This document shows, piece by piece, positions 11,479 through 25,285 of a stretch of 64,000 nt of DNA. The position numbers and the translations under genes were made by a program. Location: the NCBI GenBank assembly GCA_029339505.1, contig JAQISU010000155.1, positions 21,439,501 to 21,503,500 on the forward strand, in the 5' to 3' direction. The notes beneath the pieces are model-generated. The model was given only the letters and a program-made list of their open reading frames with translations. It did no database searches and had not been told where the DNA came from. How positions within the stretch are numbered: position 1 is the stretch's first letter; each line of letters opens with the position of its first letter. Source of the stretch: Unio delphinus (lineage: Eukaryota; Mollusca; Bivalvia; Unionida; Unionidae).

Positions 11479-14400
11479 CCTGATTGAAGTCCTTTTGTTT
11501 CAGGAACATAATTGCTTTGTCAATTTCCAGATCATTAGCCAAATCCAGGTATTGTGAATTTTTCACCTGTTCAACACACCTGTAATACAAAGATTTGGGA
11601 ATAAATCATTGATGTATAATCTCATGATGTCATGTTAATAGTTATCACTTAAAAAAGAAACAGTTTTCCCTCCTGAAAAGGTCCCTGTGACCAGCAGCCA
11701 CCCACTTTAAATGGACAGAATTGAATGGCAGTGAGGAGTTTATATTCGCATGTACTCATCCAGGGCTACCACCCCTCTAATATGGCTTACAGCCAGCATA
11801 TTAATACATAAGCTGTCAAATTTACTCCTCAGAAGTGACCCATATATTGGGGTTTACAAACAGAAATCTTCTGAACATGTCTTGATTTCTAAATTCAACA
11901 TAGACATTTGTTCTAACATTCTGATAGTCACTTCAATCCTTGCAAAGAGGTAAATAATCCAATTATCCTTACTGTTCTGTGTTCTTCAGATGTTAGGTTT
12001 GGTCATTTTGATAATTACTGGCTATCATCATCACCAATAATTATTATGATAACAAAAGTTATCCACTAAGAAGCACAGTATTGTTCAGCTGAAGCCAGCA
12101 TAATATTTCTCTGCCAGAAAGTAAAAATGGTTTCTTTGTCATTCTGGCTTCTCTCTCATAAATTTCAAAATGTACTTGAAAGAGTATCGAACTGAAATAA
12201 GCCAATCACATGACAAGCAAACACTTAGTATCTTGTGTAAAAGTTACAAGTTACCCTGAAGGATATGTTGTAGCAAAAAGAAATGTCAGAAGTCTCAGTT
12301 TGAAAAAAAACACCTGAAAGTAATTTAACTAAATAAAAAGAGATTGAGAAATCTGATGTCAGCAAGATTCAAAACAAACATCATCAGTAATACCTTCTAC
12401 TATAGTGATTCCCCACTAGAAAGGCCACTACTCTTATAAGACCACTTTCCTGCTGCAGAAAGTGGCCGTATAACAGGTGGACCACTATAATATACTGAGA
12501 GAGTAAAAAATTATAAGCTATTATTTCAGATACATGACATATATACAGTTATGCTGATAAATAATTAACAGATGGCATTGATTATTAATTACATAAATAT
12601 ACATTGCAAGTTGAAACTTAAATTCAATATGCTAATTTACATCTCTACACACTGAACTACATGTACTCACCAATCATAACCTGCATCAAAATTAGCTTCA
12701 ATGGCTGGAGCAATGATTTTGGCTGCTGTCTTCATACAGTTCTCTGCTTCATATTTCCTGAAAGGAAGATGTTTCACATATCAAATACCCATCTGTCTTA
12801 AGTGTCTATCTGTCTGTATATCCATCCATTTAATTAAAGGTAAATTTATGAAGACATTTCTTACAGGAACATGTATGAAAATTGTTGACAACTGAAATCA
12901 TGTGCACATGCAAGCTATATGTAAAGAAATAAAAGTTTTGAGAGACAGCTCTAAGTTATAGTTATGGTTGGCTTAAGTCACGGAGAGGATACCCCCCCCC
13001 CTTTTATACCCCATACAATTTTCTGATCTAATTACGATGAACTTTGTTCTACCATTCAAACTAGTCAGACAGGTCAAATACAGGATGAAAAAATTCCAGT
13101 GAAGCCACTACATTTATCTGAAGCAAAACAAGCAAACTAAATGAAATTGTGTCCACTGCAAACAGTGGTGGAAACAAAAAGTGTTGATTTAAATCTGGCT
13201 ATGACACAGCTATAGAGTTACTAGGTGGACATAGGAAGTAACCAAGTTTCATCTGTCTGTCTCAAAGGGTATTAAAATAAAAATGTGAAAAAAAAATGGG
13301 ATGAAATTAACCAGTGACTTTGACCTCGAAAATAAAACCATGTATAACTTAAATGATCCATGATCAATTCCCAAGACTCTAAAACCTTTCAAAGTATAAA
13401 GCAGAAACAAAAGCAATCATGACATACATACCTGTGCCACTGACCTTGAAGATAGCACCCTAGACATGGAATGTAACACATTTTCCAGTGACAATATTCA
13501 AGAATACCCAAATTTCATTTACTGATCTTAAACAGCTCACTGAGTTGATGAAAAATGCTACTGAAACCTAAAAATAGACAATGTTCTTGACCATAAAGAC
13601 ACCTAATGTGATACATGATAACTGACCCTGACCTTGATACTCGGGCCCCAAATATGGTATGAAATACAGCTACTAATAAAAGTATACCATGTTTTTTCTC
13701 TAAATCTCAAACTGTTCTTAAATTATTAAAAGGAAAGACAAGTGTGATGTAAAACTTCAAATTGTGACTAATGAAAATGACCCTGAAGATATAACCTCCA
13801 ATGTGATACACAAGACACTTTTTAATCATAATGTATAAGGCGACCAAATTTAATCCCTAAAGCAGAAAGTGCTCTTAAGTTGTGTCAGAGCAAGTTTTCA
13901 ACTAATTGGAAAATTAAGTAAACATCACACACATGTATTCATTCTCGCCCTAGTTTCTATTTTTATATCCAATAAAAATACATCAAATTTTCACCAATTA
14001 TTCCAAATAAATTTGTGTTATTTGTCCAAGTCTTTCACACGTTTTTTTTAATACACTATTTACAAAAATATGTACATCATACATTGATTGATAATTCAGT
14101 CTCAGAAACTTCAATGTCTGTCTAAATCTCGTGAAATAGCCAACTGCTGGACATATCTTTACTCTGCTTGCTCAATTTTTTAAAATCAAATATCAATCTT
14201 AACTATGCCATTGTTTACTATTTTTTATCAATGAAACTACAGGTAGTAAATGTGCTCTCAATTCGTAACCTTAGCTTATGCATAGTTCAAATTTCAACAA
14301 AAAGTAAACCCATTTCTTTTTGGCTTAATACCATAAAATTCTTGGAAAAGCCTAGTCTGTAACCAATCTAAGCTGTTTTACTACCACCTATTCATAACTG

Positions 14401-17400
14401 AAGGTGGGATCGGCCAATGAATACAGTAAACAAACCACAAGTGGGGGTGGGGGAATCGGGGTAAAATGAGATTAAAGTGACCTGATTATAGTATGCCGAT
14501 TTGGAACTCCTTTAGGTACCTTCACGTGTACCATTTAGTTGTCATCGGCCAAAAGACATCACCTTCTAGCAGAGGTGTCAAAACATACTGCCTGCCAGGT
14601 TCATTTGTCTAGCCTGCATACCAGGTCTCTTGTCTGTGTCAAATTAGTCTTCTTATCTCATTCACAATACACATGGCCTGAGTGAAGTAAGCTTGTATCA
14701 ATCTGGCCCACCTTAGCAAATGAGTTTGAGAACTCTGCCTAATAGTGTTAGTGAAAGTTGACCAAAACTTAACAATGTCCTCAATTTTCTTCCCTGACAG
14801 TACTCACAAAGTAAAGTATTAAAGATTCCATGTGCACATAAATTCAACTAACCAGAATGAGACCTGCCAAAAAATAAATATCAAAAGTGTAACCTTAAAT
14901 GGCAGTAAGATAAATAGTTGCTGTAATAGATAGAAATCATTCATGCATTAAAAGCATTGAAAGGTTATATCATTTACTACGGTAGTGAAATACTAATGCT
15001 AATACTTTCTTTTATCAAATTTCAAGACAATATGATAACAGGTCTTCCACAATAGAGTAAATAAGCTTTTCTCATTCTTCAGTTGAACTAAAAATAACTT
15101 ACCTCTCTCTTTCTATCTGTCGGAGTGAGTCATTCTTAATCATCTCTAGTACCAGGTTGTAATGCTTGTCATCCTGAAGAAAAAGAAGATGAAATTATAC
15201 TCAACAACAATGTGAATTATATTTATCAAGTATCTCTTCAAATGGATAAGGGGCCCCGAGTGGCCGAGTGGTCTAAAGCGCTGTCCGTTACGGACCACTG
15301 CCATCTCACCTCTGTCTGCGTGTGTTCGAGTCTAAGATTCGGCAAATGTAGTTATGTGAGAAAGCTTGCCAGTAGCTTCTCGTGGGTCGGTGGTTCTTTC
15401 AGTGGTCCAGTTTCTTCCTCCACCATTAATACTGGCCGCCATGTATAGCCTATATTGTGCTGAAAAATGGCGTTAAATTATAAAAAACAAACAAAACATG
15501 AATCTATAAAGAATCTGATTTTAACTCACACCTCAATATTTACAGCTGAGATCAAAATAATACCAATTTGAAAGTTATCACTTAACTGCTTACCTTAGCC
15601 TACTAAATAATAATATAGATGATTTATTAGATGGTGTCTAATGAAACATCAAGGTTATATTATGTCAAGGTCATATGAGTTAAATTGATATCACTGGTAC
15701 CTGTTATAAATGGATGGTTGACAATGCAGAAATTTCACAGGTTTTAAAATGGGTTATAAAAGTGCTGATCTAGTGATTTGTTTAAGAATAATTTGAACCA
15801 GGGCATATGATATGAATCTGAGATAAATTTACACCATTATGGAAACTAACTTTGCACAAATAAATTTGCATGATTTAAAACATTTCTCATTGGGAGAAGA
15901 GATCATTATTGGCATGTAATGACCCCTAAAAATCATTTGACTAGAAGTACTCTTAGTAAAAGGTAAAAAATATTTTAACTACTTTCTTACCCCATGTGGC
16001 AAGTACTTGTCCTCATCATCTACCTTCAGGTCAACTGTCAGCATTTTTTGGAATGCCCTCTTCATTTTCTCTCGATCACCAAGGGCAAAATAGCAAAGTG
16101 TCAGGTTAAACCCTGTCTTGAAGCTTGGTGCCTCAGCCATAATGTGCTCAAAAGACGTGATGGCATCAGTGTACTGACCCATTTTGACAAATACAATACC
16201 AATATTCTGCATGATCTTGGTCCTAAAATCAGAAAGACAACCAACGAATGTACAGTCAAACCTGTCTGAATCTGCCACAAATGGGAAAAGACCAAACTGC
16301 CTTTGTATACAGGTGACCTCAGCAAGCATGTTCACTTTTTTAGTTTGTTTCTTGAATAAATACCAAGCACTGAACACCTTTATTATTATTATTGTTGTTG
16401 TTGTTATTATTATTTAAAGCAATTGGCATAATTTCCCATTCAAAGAAATCATTATATAAATTTATCATTCATAAATTCTAGTGGAAATTGGTTTAATTTA
16501 AGAATTTATTTTTTTCAGGCTACCTTCTGTCAATTAGTATGCTTTGATTTATCTCTACCTGAGTGGTTCAACTACATGCCTATGAGCTAAATGTGCCACA
16601 CAGGTCATAATTTTGTGACTTGCACTCACACAAAAACACTGTTGGATAAATATAGCATAATTACTATAATATGCATCATGCAATGGCCCATGATTTTTTA
16701 AACATGCTTGGTACATAGGCCATGCTGTGTTGAAGATATTGGGCCACCCTGATCTATACAGCGAGAAGGTAAGTCATTCAGCTGCTAGTATACTGAAGCG
16801 AGAGTAGCTTCTCAAAAGAAAAATATCTAGGTCAAATATAAAAAGCATCAACCCAATGATTAACCCGATCATCTTCACTCATCCCAGTCATTTTACGCCT
16901 GATTTTCATAGGATTTTTGGCAAAGGCACTAAAATTGACAATCCAATTGCTATGCTGAATTCAGGATAGGAAATTTCACACAATTTTTGTCCTAACTTGG
17001 TAAAATTTGCATATTAGTCCCATGAAGTTACAAGCTTGATATCTGTCAACAATGGAGTAGTACAATTCTTACTTATCTATTGCATTGGCAATAAATATGG
17101 TAGAAAAATTTCTATATATTTTTTCATAGTGCATTACTCAAATGCTTTAATAAACCTTCAAAAAAACATATTTAAAATTATAACAATCATATCAGCATAA
17201 AAGGAAAAACTAATAAGAAATTTTCAAGCAAATGTGATTCTCTTTTCTTCTGCTACGTCAGTCCTGACCCTAACAAATAGTTTTCTGATTATCACAATCC
17301 TGTTTCCACATTTTGGTAAGTTATGCTACCCTAAGCAAATCTTGGTGACCCTCAATGACCCTCCATAACATCCTCATGACCCTGATTGGGTCACGTCCTG

Positions 17401-20400
17401 AGAGTTTCCAACTCATGTACTAAGTATCCAAGAAAAGTAATGCAACATAATCACAAAATACAAATTGCATCAAATATATTATAGTATCATTTAAATATTC
17501 AAATACTTTGACATAAAAAGTCAAAAGGAAATGGTGATAGAGCAACACTGGCAGCCATTTGTAATGGCAAGAATTTCTAAAATACTTGTAATGATACAAA
17601 AATAGACTTCATTTTTTCCCCAATGAAATGAAAAATAATCAATTTTAGTGTGTCAATTACAAATTTAACTGTTTAAATGTGCAAGCTTTTATTCGCACAC
17701 TGGAACCCATTTTACTATACAAAAAGTCTATCCCTATTCATATTTGTTCAAAGTATGGGTTCGGTGTAAAATTTGATAGAAGCTTGATAAAAGTATAAAT
17801 TGTGCAATTGTATGTTCATAAATTTTAATACACTAAAAGATCTTTATAATTTTATGTTCATACATTTGAATACACTTGACAACTGTATATGTTCATACAT
17901 CTGAATACACTTGACAACTGTATATGTATATGCATTTGAATACACTTGACAACTGTATATGTACATGCATTTGAATACATTTGACAACTGTATATGTACA
18001 TGCATTTGAATACACTTGACAACTGTATATGTTCATACATATGAATACACTTGACAACTGTACAAGTTCATACATCTGAATTCACATGACAACTGTATAT
18101 TTGTATGTTCATGCATTTGAATACACCTGACAACTGTATATGTACATGCATTTGAATACACTTGACAACTGTATATGTACATGCATTTGGATACATTTGA
18201 CAACTGTATTTGTTCATACATATGAAAACACTTGACAACTGTACAAGTTCATACATCTGAATTCACATGACAACTGTATATTTGTATGTTCATGCATTTG
18301 AATACACTTGATAACTGATGTTTCAGAGAATTTTTTAAAATTCAAAATGGCTTTTACTTTGTACACTGCGTAGGATTGCCATTTTTATGCACAACATTCC
18401 TCCAAAAATACAGGTAATGAAACAAATACATCAATAAATTTTGGAGATTTTATTTAGGAAATGTAGTAAACTAGTCAAGAAAGTACATATGCAAACATGA
18501 AAGTTCACTGATAATGATTAAACACAAATAGTCTGAAGAAGCAAATAAATATAACAGTTGTCTAAATCTGCAAAAAACACTACTCTTCCTATAAAAGCTA
18601 TTTGTAGTATGCATGAAAATATACTGTAGAGCAAATGTGCAGCACATCCATACAACATAAACGTTTCTGTACTGTTATGATTTTTGAAGCACTGCTTGCA
18701 TGTGCTCCACTTCTTGCCCAATCTAACTAGAGATTGTCTTTGGAGCAGTAACAACTTTTCCATAAGCATGGACTTCTTCACCTATTTCAATGTGCCTGTT
18801 TCAATACCATATAATAAATGTAGTTATGAGGAACTGGAAAACTTATTTCCATCATTTCTAATTGTTCTAATCCCACTTATATTTCATCTGATTCAAACAG
18901 TCTTATTAGCAATGTACATTCTGCATTTTGCCCTTGCCACAGTAATGAAACTACTCCTCTGAAAGTAGTTAATTACATTCTCTGCTTTGGATAGAGAATA
19001 GATTACAGTCCTCACCCTCCTTGATTTGTCTGCAGCATTTGACACAACAGACCATGATATATTACTTCACCATCTCCAGCATATATTTGGTATTCATAAT
19101 ACAGTATTACTGTGGCTTAATTCCTACTTGCGGCGCCCCGAGTGGCTGAGTGGTCTAAAGCGCTCTCCATTACGGATCACTGCCATCTGACCTCTGTCTG
19201 CGTGGGTTCGAGTCTAAGATTCAGCTAATGTAGTTATGTGAGAAAGCTTGCCAGTAGCTTCTCGTGGGTTGGTGGTTCTTTCCAGGGTTCTTCCTCCACC
19301 AATAATACTGGCCGCCATGTATAGCATATCGTGTGCTGAAAAATGGCATTAAACCCTACAACAACAACAATTCCTACTTTGTCAATAGGACACAAATTGT
19401 GTCTGCAAATCGAATACACTCCAGCTCAGTTGAACTATGTTGTGGTTTTCCACAGAGGTCTGTTCTTGGACCCGTTCTCTTCATTCTATACACTCAGCCA
19501 CTCTCAAGTGTCATAGATCATCATCCAGTCTCACCAATTGTACGTTGATGACACCCAAATATACAAATCTATCCACCTGACATTGATGCTACCATCCAAG
19601 GAGTAGAGGTGCTTGTAGTTGTTGTTGATGTAGGGTTTAACGCCATTTTTCAGCACACAATAGGCTATACATGGCAGCCAGTATTATTGGTGGAGAAAGA
19701 ACCTGGGAAAACCCCTGGAAAGAACCAATGACCCACGAAAATCTACTGGCAAGCTTTCTCACATAACTGCATTAGTCGAATCTTAGACTCGAACTCATGC
19801 AGACAGAGGTGAGATGACAGTGATCTGTAACAGACAGCACTTTAGACAACTTGGCCACTTGGGGCCCCTGTAGAGAGGTGCATTTTTGATGTGAAATCAT
19901 GGATGACATGTAACAAGCTGCAGATGAATGATAATAAAACTGAGGCCATTCATCACAACACACAAGCATTAAATTCACAGTCAGTATGAAACCTAGGTGT
20001 TACTCCAGAGAGTACTTTCACAATGCACCAACATGTCATGAACATATGCAGTGATGCATATCTTGAGCTGAGACGCATCAGCTCCATTTGAAAATATCTT
20101 TCAGTTGATGCCACTAAAACACTTGTGTGTTCAACAGTAATTCTGTCTGGTTCATCTCAATATCTACTCTATAAACTTTAAAAAGTTAAAAACACATCTG
20201 CTTGGATCATCCTTTGAGTATCACAATCAGAGCACACCACCATGCTGTTCTGTACCCTACATTGGCTATCCATTTGATCCAGAATCAAACACAAAACTGG
20301 TTCTCTGTGCTACGTTTCACTGACAGACTCCAGCCCAACAAACCTATCTGATCTCACCCATGTGTTCACACCAGCAAGATACTTATGCTCCTCTTTCTGA

Positions 20401-23400
20401 CAATCATATAATACTTATTATTCCCACTAAGAAAATGAAGTCATATGGACAATGTTCTTTTGAATACCAAGGGCACAACAATATGGAATAGATTGCCCAC
20501 TGAACTTAGACACAAATATTTTCAGCATGTTTTCATCTTTTTTAATTTCATGGCTTTTGTTTGTTGTAGTCATATCATTATATATGTTGTAAAGTGCTTA
20601 GAGCTTCTAAAGATTAGGCGCTGTACAAAGTCCTCAATATTATTATTATTACATGAAGGTGACCAATTAGAGCAGGTATGTCTGTTTACTTAAATATATA
20701 TCTGTCTGAAACAATTATTCAAATTATTGAATAATTAATTTACCATTCTTATGATCATATCATTTTAATCTACTGGGACGAATATGTGCAAAGGAAAAGA
20801 TACCTGTAGTATAGATGTTATTGTTCTTATTGTTATTATTGATGGGTGTGAGGCTCAAAACTACGATCAGTGGTGTTTCTGTTTAAGTAGCAACTTCATT
20901 TACAAAAAGTAACGGACTGAAATTTTGAAAAATCAAACACTGGGTATAATTCTGCACAAGTTGAATTCAAATGTGTATACCATAAACAAATCACTCTGCA
21001 ATTAAAAAATAAGTTTACTCATTGTAATAAAGTACCTCATTTCCTTGTGGGTATTTGGTACCTGATCCAGGGCCATTCTGTAAAATTTGATTGCCTTAGG
21101 ATAGTTCTTTTGCTTAAAATAAATATTACCCATATTGACCTTCAAACGACCTGAAAAATAAAAATCAAAACTTAACAGAGGTGACCATTGTCAAAATGAC
21201 TCCAATTAAAAAAATATTATCCTGTTATGAACAAATAACTCCAGCACTAAATGTTTCCACTTTTTACACAATACCAATGCAATATATAACCTTGAGTCAC
21301 CTGAATTTTATAAAAAAAACAAAGAATAAGACTAAGATAATTAATAATACATGACATATTGGGTATGATGGTACATCTGCACAATGTTGACTATACAGTG
21401 ACAATTAAAAGTTAAGTTACATACTGGATTTAATGACATGCAAGCATAATTCTAATTATATAAAACTGATTACAAGTTGTCTTAATACAAAATGGGAATA
21501 GCTAAGTAAACTTTAGGAAGAAAACATATTCTAAATAAACATCTTATATATAAACACCCACATTTGTTTTTCTTTCTGTGTGAAATGCTTACCAAGCTAG
21601 AGGTTGTAAGTTTGAAGCTAGCAGCAGTATCCAAATGTTTTCAAAATACTTGTTTTGTATTTTTATTTTTAAACTCAATCATCCCAGTTTTATTAGTTTT
21701 TAATTATATCTTTTGTATTCAAGTCTGGGGGAGGGGGGCAATTAACCGAGTAAATATATGGCCCCTTAGGATTAAAAGCAAAACATCTTTAAAGAGTTTA
21801 ACATTTAGAACTTTGACCTCAACAATCACCTTTGGGTTCAGACAGTTGCTTCTGCAAAAAGTTAGAAATAAAAATAACAGGTTCACTTCAAGAAAAAAAA
21901 ATTAAAAGTTTGGTAACACTAATTAGCTTAATAAAATCTACATTTTCACTTCCTTATTTCCTATGTAAATAACTAACCTGCATTACTGAACATTTTATTC
22001 TTGACAATAACTTGGTATGTGTTAAGTGCCTCATTGTACATCTCATTGGCACCATACTGGTTGGCAAGGTTGAACAAAACCTGAAAAGAACAAGAATGTT
22101 TGAAAAATAGTTTCTACATTAGAAATAAAATAACCAGAAAACATCAGAATGTCATGTGTAATGTCTGCACACATATATATCAATGATTGAAAGTATTTCT
22201 GAAATTTTTTATAACTACAAAACCAATGATATTTTATGTGCTAACTTGCAATTAATTAGGATTTTAAATAATGTTTGGATCTTTTTGTCTGTGCTTTTTG
22301 AGTGACAACGATAGAAGCAACCATTTTGTATCTGAATTTTTTCATCTGCAGTGATTAAACATACACCAGAAAAAGAACAACAACTTTGATGGTGCTTTCT
22401 CCTGGATGTGTGAATAGATGAAGTCTAGCTAAATTAATGACTTTTCCATTAAAAAAATAGCAAGTGCACAATGGCCATATGTCATAGCATATCATCACTG
22501 TAACTGTGCTGATAATGATGATGACTCACTGTTAGTTTTATTTTTATTCATTTAATATTGTTTATCACATATGTTAGTACATACTATATAGGTCTATCAT
22601 TGATACTGTTCCGACATAAAAGTTGCACCCTCTATTTTAAAAAATGCCACAACGAAATTATGCCATAGGGAGAAATAACCATTCTTTGTGAAAAATTCCT
22701 TGAGAAATCACTGCTTTGTATTTGAATAACTGAGAACATCATTCTGTTTCTTAGGGTCTACAAATGTAGAATTCCATATACATGTAAAACAAAATCCAAT
22801 CAATTATCAAATTTTATAACATTCAACTGCCCTTCTGTTATTTAGGTCCCTAATTTAGAAGACAGATTTTGCTAAACCAGCATATTATATGACAGCATTT
22901 TATAATGGGTAAACTGAAAGAAAAAAAAAAAGGGTGGGTGAATATGTCGAGAAAAAAATTTGAAGTAGGAAAGTGCAATTAATTTAATATATGTATCCAT
23001 CACTAAACATGGGCACTCAACCCATGCATATAAAATAATAATTGCTTCATTAGATTCTGTGAAAAATGGTAACGTGTAAAGAGTATGAAAAGCAACTCAA
23101 ACATTTCCTACAGTGTCTATCCATTATAATGACTTATCTAGGTTCCTATGAAATAAATCAATAAATTAATAATGAATACAGCTGCATTGATTTAGAGAAA
23201 AACATTTTAGCATTCTGCATGAAAACAAAATAAAATTAATAATCAGAAAGTTACTGAAAGCCTGTTGAACATTAAGATCTTTTGCAAAATCACAAAAGTA
23301 AAGAAGACTTGGAAGGCACTTGGATCAAACAGACTGGTGATCTGATTTAGACAGAATGCACTATTCCACTGGAAAGCAAAATTACTGTTGACATGTAAAG

Positions 23401-25233
23401 AAACTGCCTTCCAACGCTCTCTCACTGTGGTTTAACAAAGGAATAACAGCAAATAAAACAAACTCTGCAGAATGCAAGTCATGTGTATGGCCTTTTCAAG
23501 ATACTTTCATTCAATAATTATCTACATCGGACTTGGCTATAAACAAATACTTATTAACTGATGAACTAAAAACCTACTTTACTGAACAAGGATAGACTTG
23601 GAGAAAATTTATCACGACCAAAAATCAGAAAAAAACTTATATCACATATTTTGCAGGCATAATGCAATGATTCCATCAGTACAATGCCAGGATTGTCTGA
23701 TGCAATGCATATGGTACACAAAACAAAATTCTTGCTTTCTGCGAGAGTATTTGAATAAATTAGAAACATATAATATATACTTGCTTATAAGTCCATCTGC
23801 AAATAAGATAGACCCTTATTTGGGTCTATATTGTTTGTTCTACTGATTACTCCAAAATACTATCTAGATCTCAAATCTTCTGGTATGTAACATAAAGCAG
23901 AACTGGGTCCTTGCAGTTGAACTTGATTTACAAGCATGTACATATGGTATATAAAAAACAGTACTCCCATTAGAAAGTCACAATAATAATCTTAATCTGT
24001 GTTACATGTACATGCCTTATTTGACCATACTCCCTCTGTACACCTTTCATGTAAGTCAGGTACAAAAGCATATCTAATTTAACAACACTCAGTTGTTGTA
24101 CAAAAATAACATATATATCATGATTACAACCTTGTTCTGGCCATAATGGTATGCATGTTTTAAAAAAGAAGTCAAAATGTTGCAGGTTCTTTTTACTTCA
24201 GACAATAAAAATGTGTACAAAGCTCAAAGAGATAAAAATCTTTTCCTTATGTGTGAAAAATGAATAACTGCTTTATGTGATAGGAAGTTTAAAGTGAAAC
24301 CTGTATAGTCAGACATCATGTCATATTTATAAAGAATGCTTTCAAACACCTGCAAATATCTGAACAAATACAAGCTTGCCTCAAAAGTAAGGCATCCTTG
24401 TTAGCAATAACAAGCCAAATGTTAACTTTTAATTACCATGAACATGTTAATTTTTTACACATTTTTCACAGATGAACTACAAATGCATTAATGTAAGGAT
24501 TATGCCATACAACAATGATCTGAGCAAAAGGCCTGACAGAAAAGACAAGCATACAGATGAACTACAGATGCATTAATATAAGGAGCATGCCATACAACAA
24601 TGAACTGAGCAAAAGGCCTGACATAAAAGACATGCATACAGATGGATAAACAAGGATGACACCATATGCATGTTCAAAATTCAACATAGATTCAAAACTG
24701 GGAATTCTATTTTTATTAACAAGAGCTGGTCATATTTATAAAGAGTGGTGTATATCATTCACTGACAGCAAATCTTTTGTTGTGCTAGGTATATCAGTGT
24801 GAAAACTGCTACTCGTCTATTAGTACCTGACAGGCAAATGACCAACAATACATATGTAACTAAATAAAATCTTCAATTACAGTAGTGTCCAACAGATTTC
24901 TAAAAATCAGAAGCCAAACTCATATCATTGATATATACACTTCACTGGGTGGTGGAATCAGCTTTTATATCCAAGTTTATGTATACAAGTATTTTGTCTT
25001 CCTTTGTATTCCTTGGGCATGTATATTTATGGAGTAACTTAACATAATAATACTGAATAAGAACATGTAATATCAACTGATTTTGAAAAGGAACTTACTA
25101 CTCCACATGGAAGTGATCCCTAAGTTAAATCAAATCACAGTACAGAAAAATGAAATATATATTATCTCTAGAAACATTATAACAAGATACTATATATATA
25201 TATATATGGTCATATCAGAAAAGACAAGCATAC

Positions 25234-25285
<52 letters not shown>

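Larger units (their letters stand above)
18820..20655 (+). mobile_element. CR1-like LINE, inactive, with two SINEs nested in it
   Basis: Conceptual translation gives reverse-transcriptase blocks of the CR1 type in order: [30 protein letters not shown], then after the first [24 protein letters not shown] and [13 protein letters not shown] (Y-V-D-D in place of Y-A-D-D), [11 protein letters not shown] and NLGVT...FTMHQHV. Several stops and frameshifts interrupt it. The 3' end GAGCTTCTAAAGATTAGGCG then CTGTACAAA and a (TAT)n tail is typical of CR1 in invertebrates. The 5' part is missing. It sits in IFT88 intron 8 on the opposite strand to IFT88. Confidence 0.85.

Noticed and set aside
15250..15330. 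tRNA-Leu/Ser-like sequence at the SINE heads
   Set aside because: A- and B-boxes are present, but the sequences do not fold as intact tRNAs and continue into the SINE body, so they are not tRNA genes.
17858..18256. Several overlapping 60-residue minus-strand frames with repeated QLSSVF-like peptides
   Set aside because: They are translations of a 35-bp minisatellite; the period is not a multiple of three, so every frame stays open without selection.
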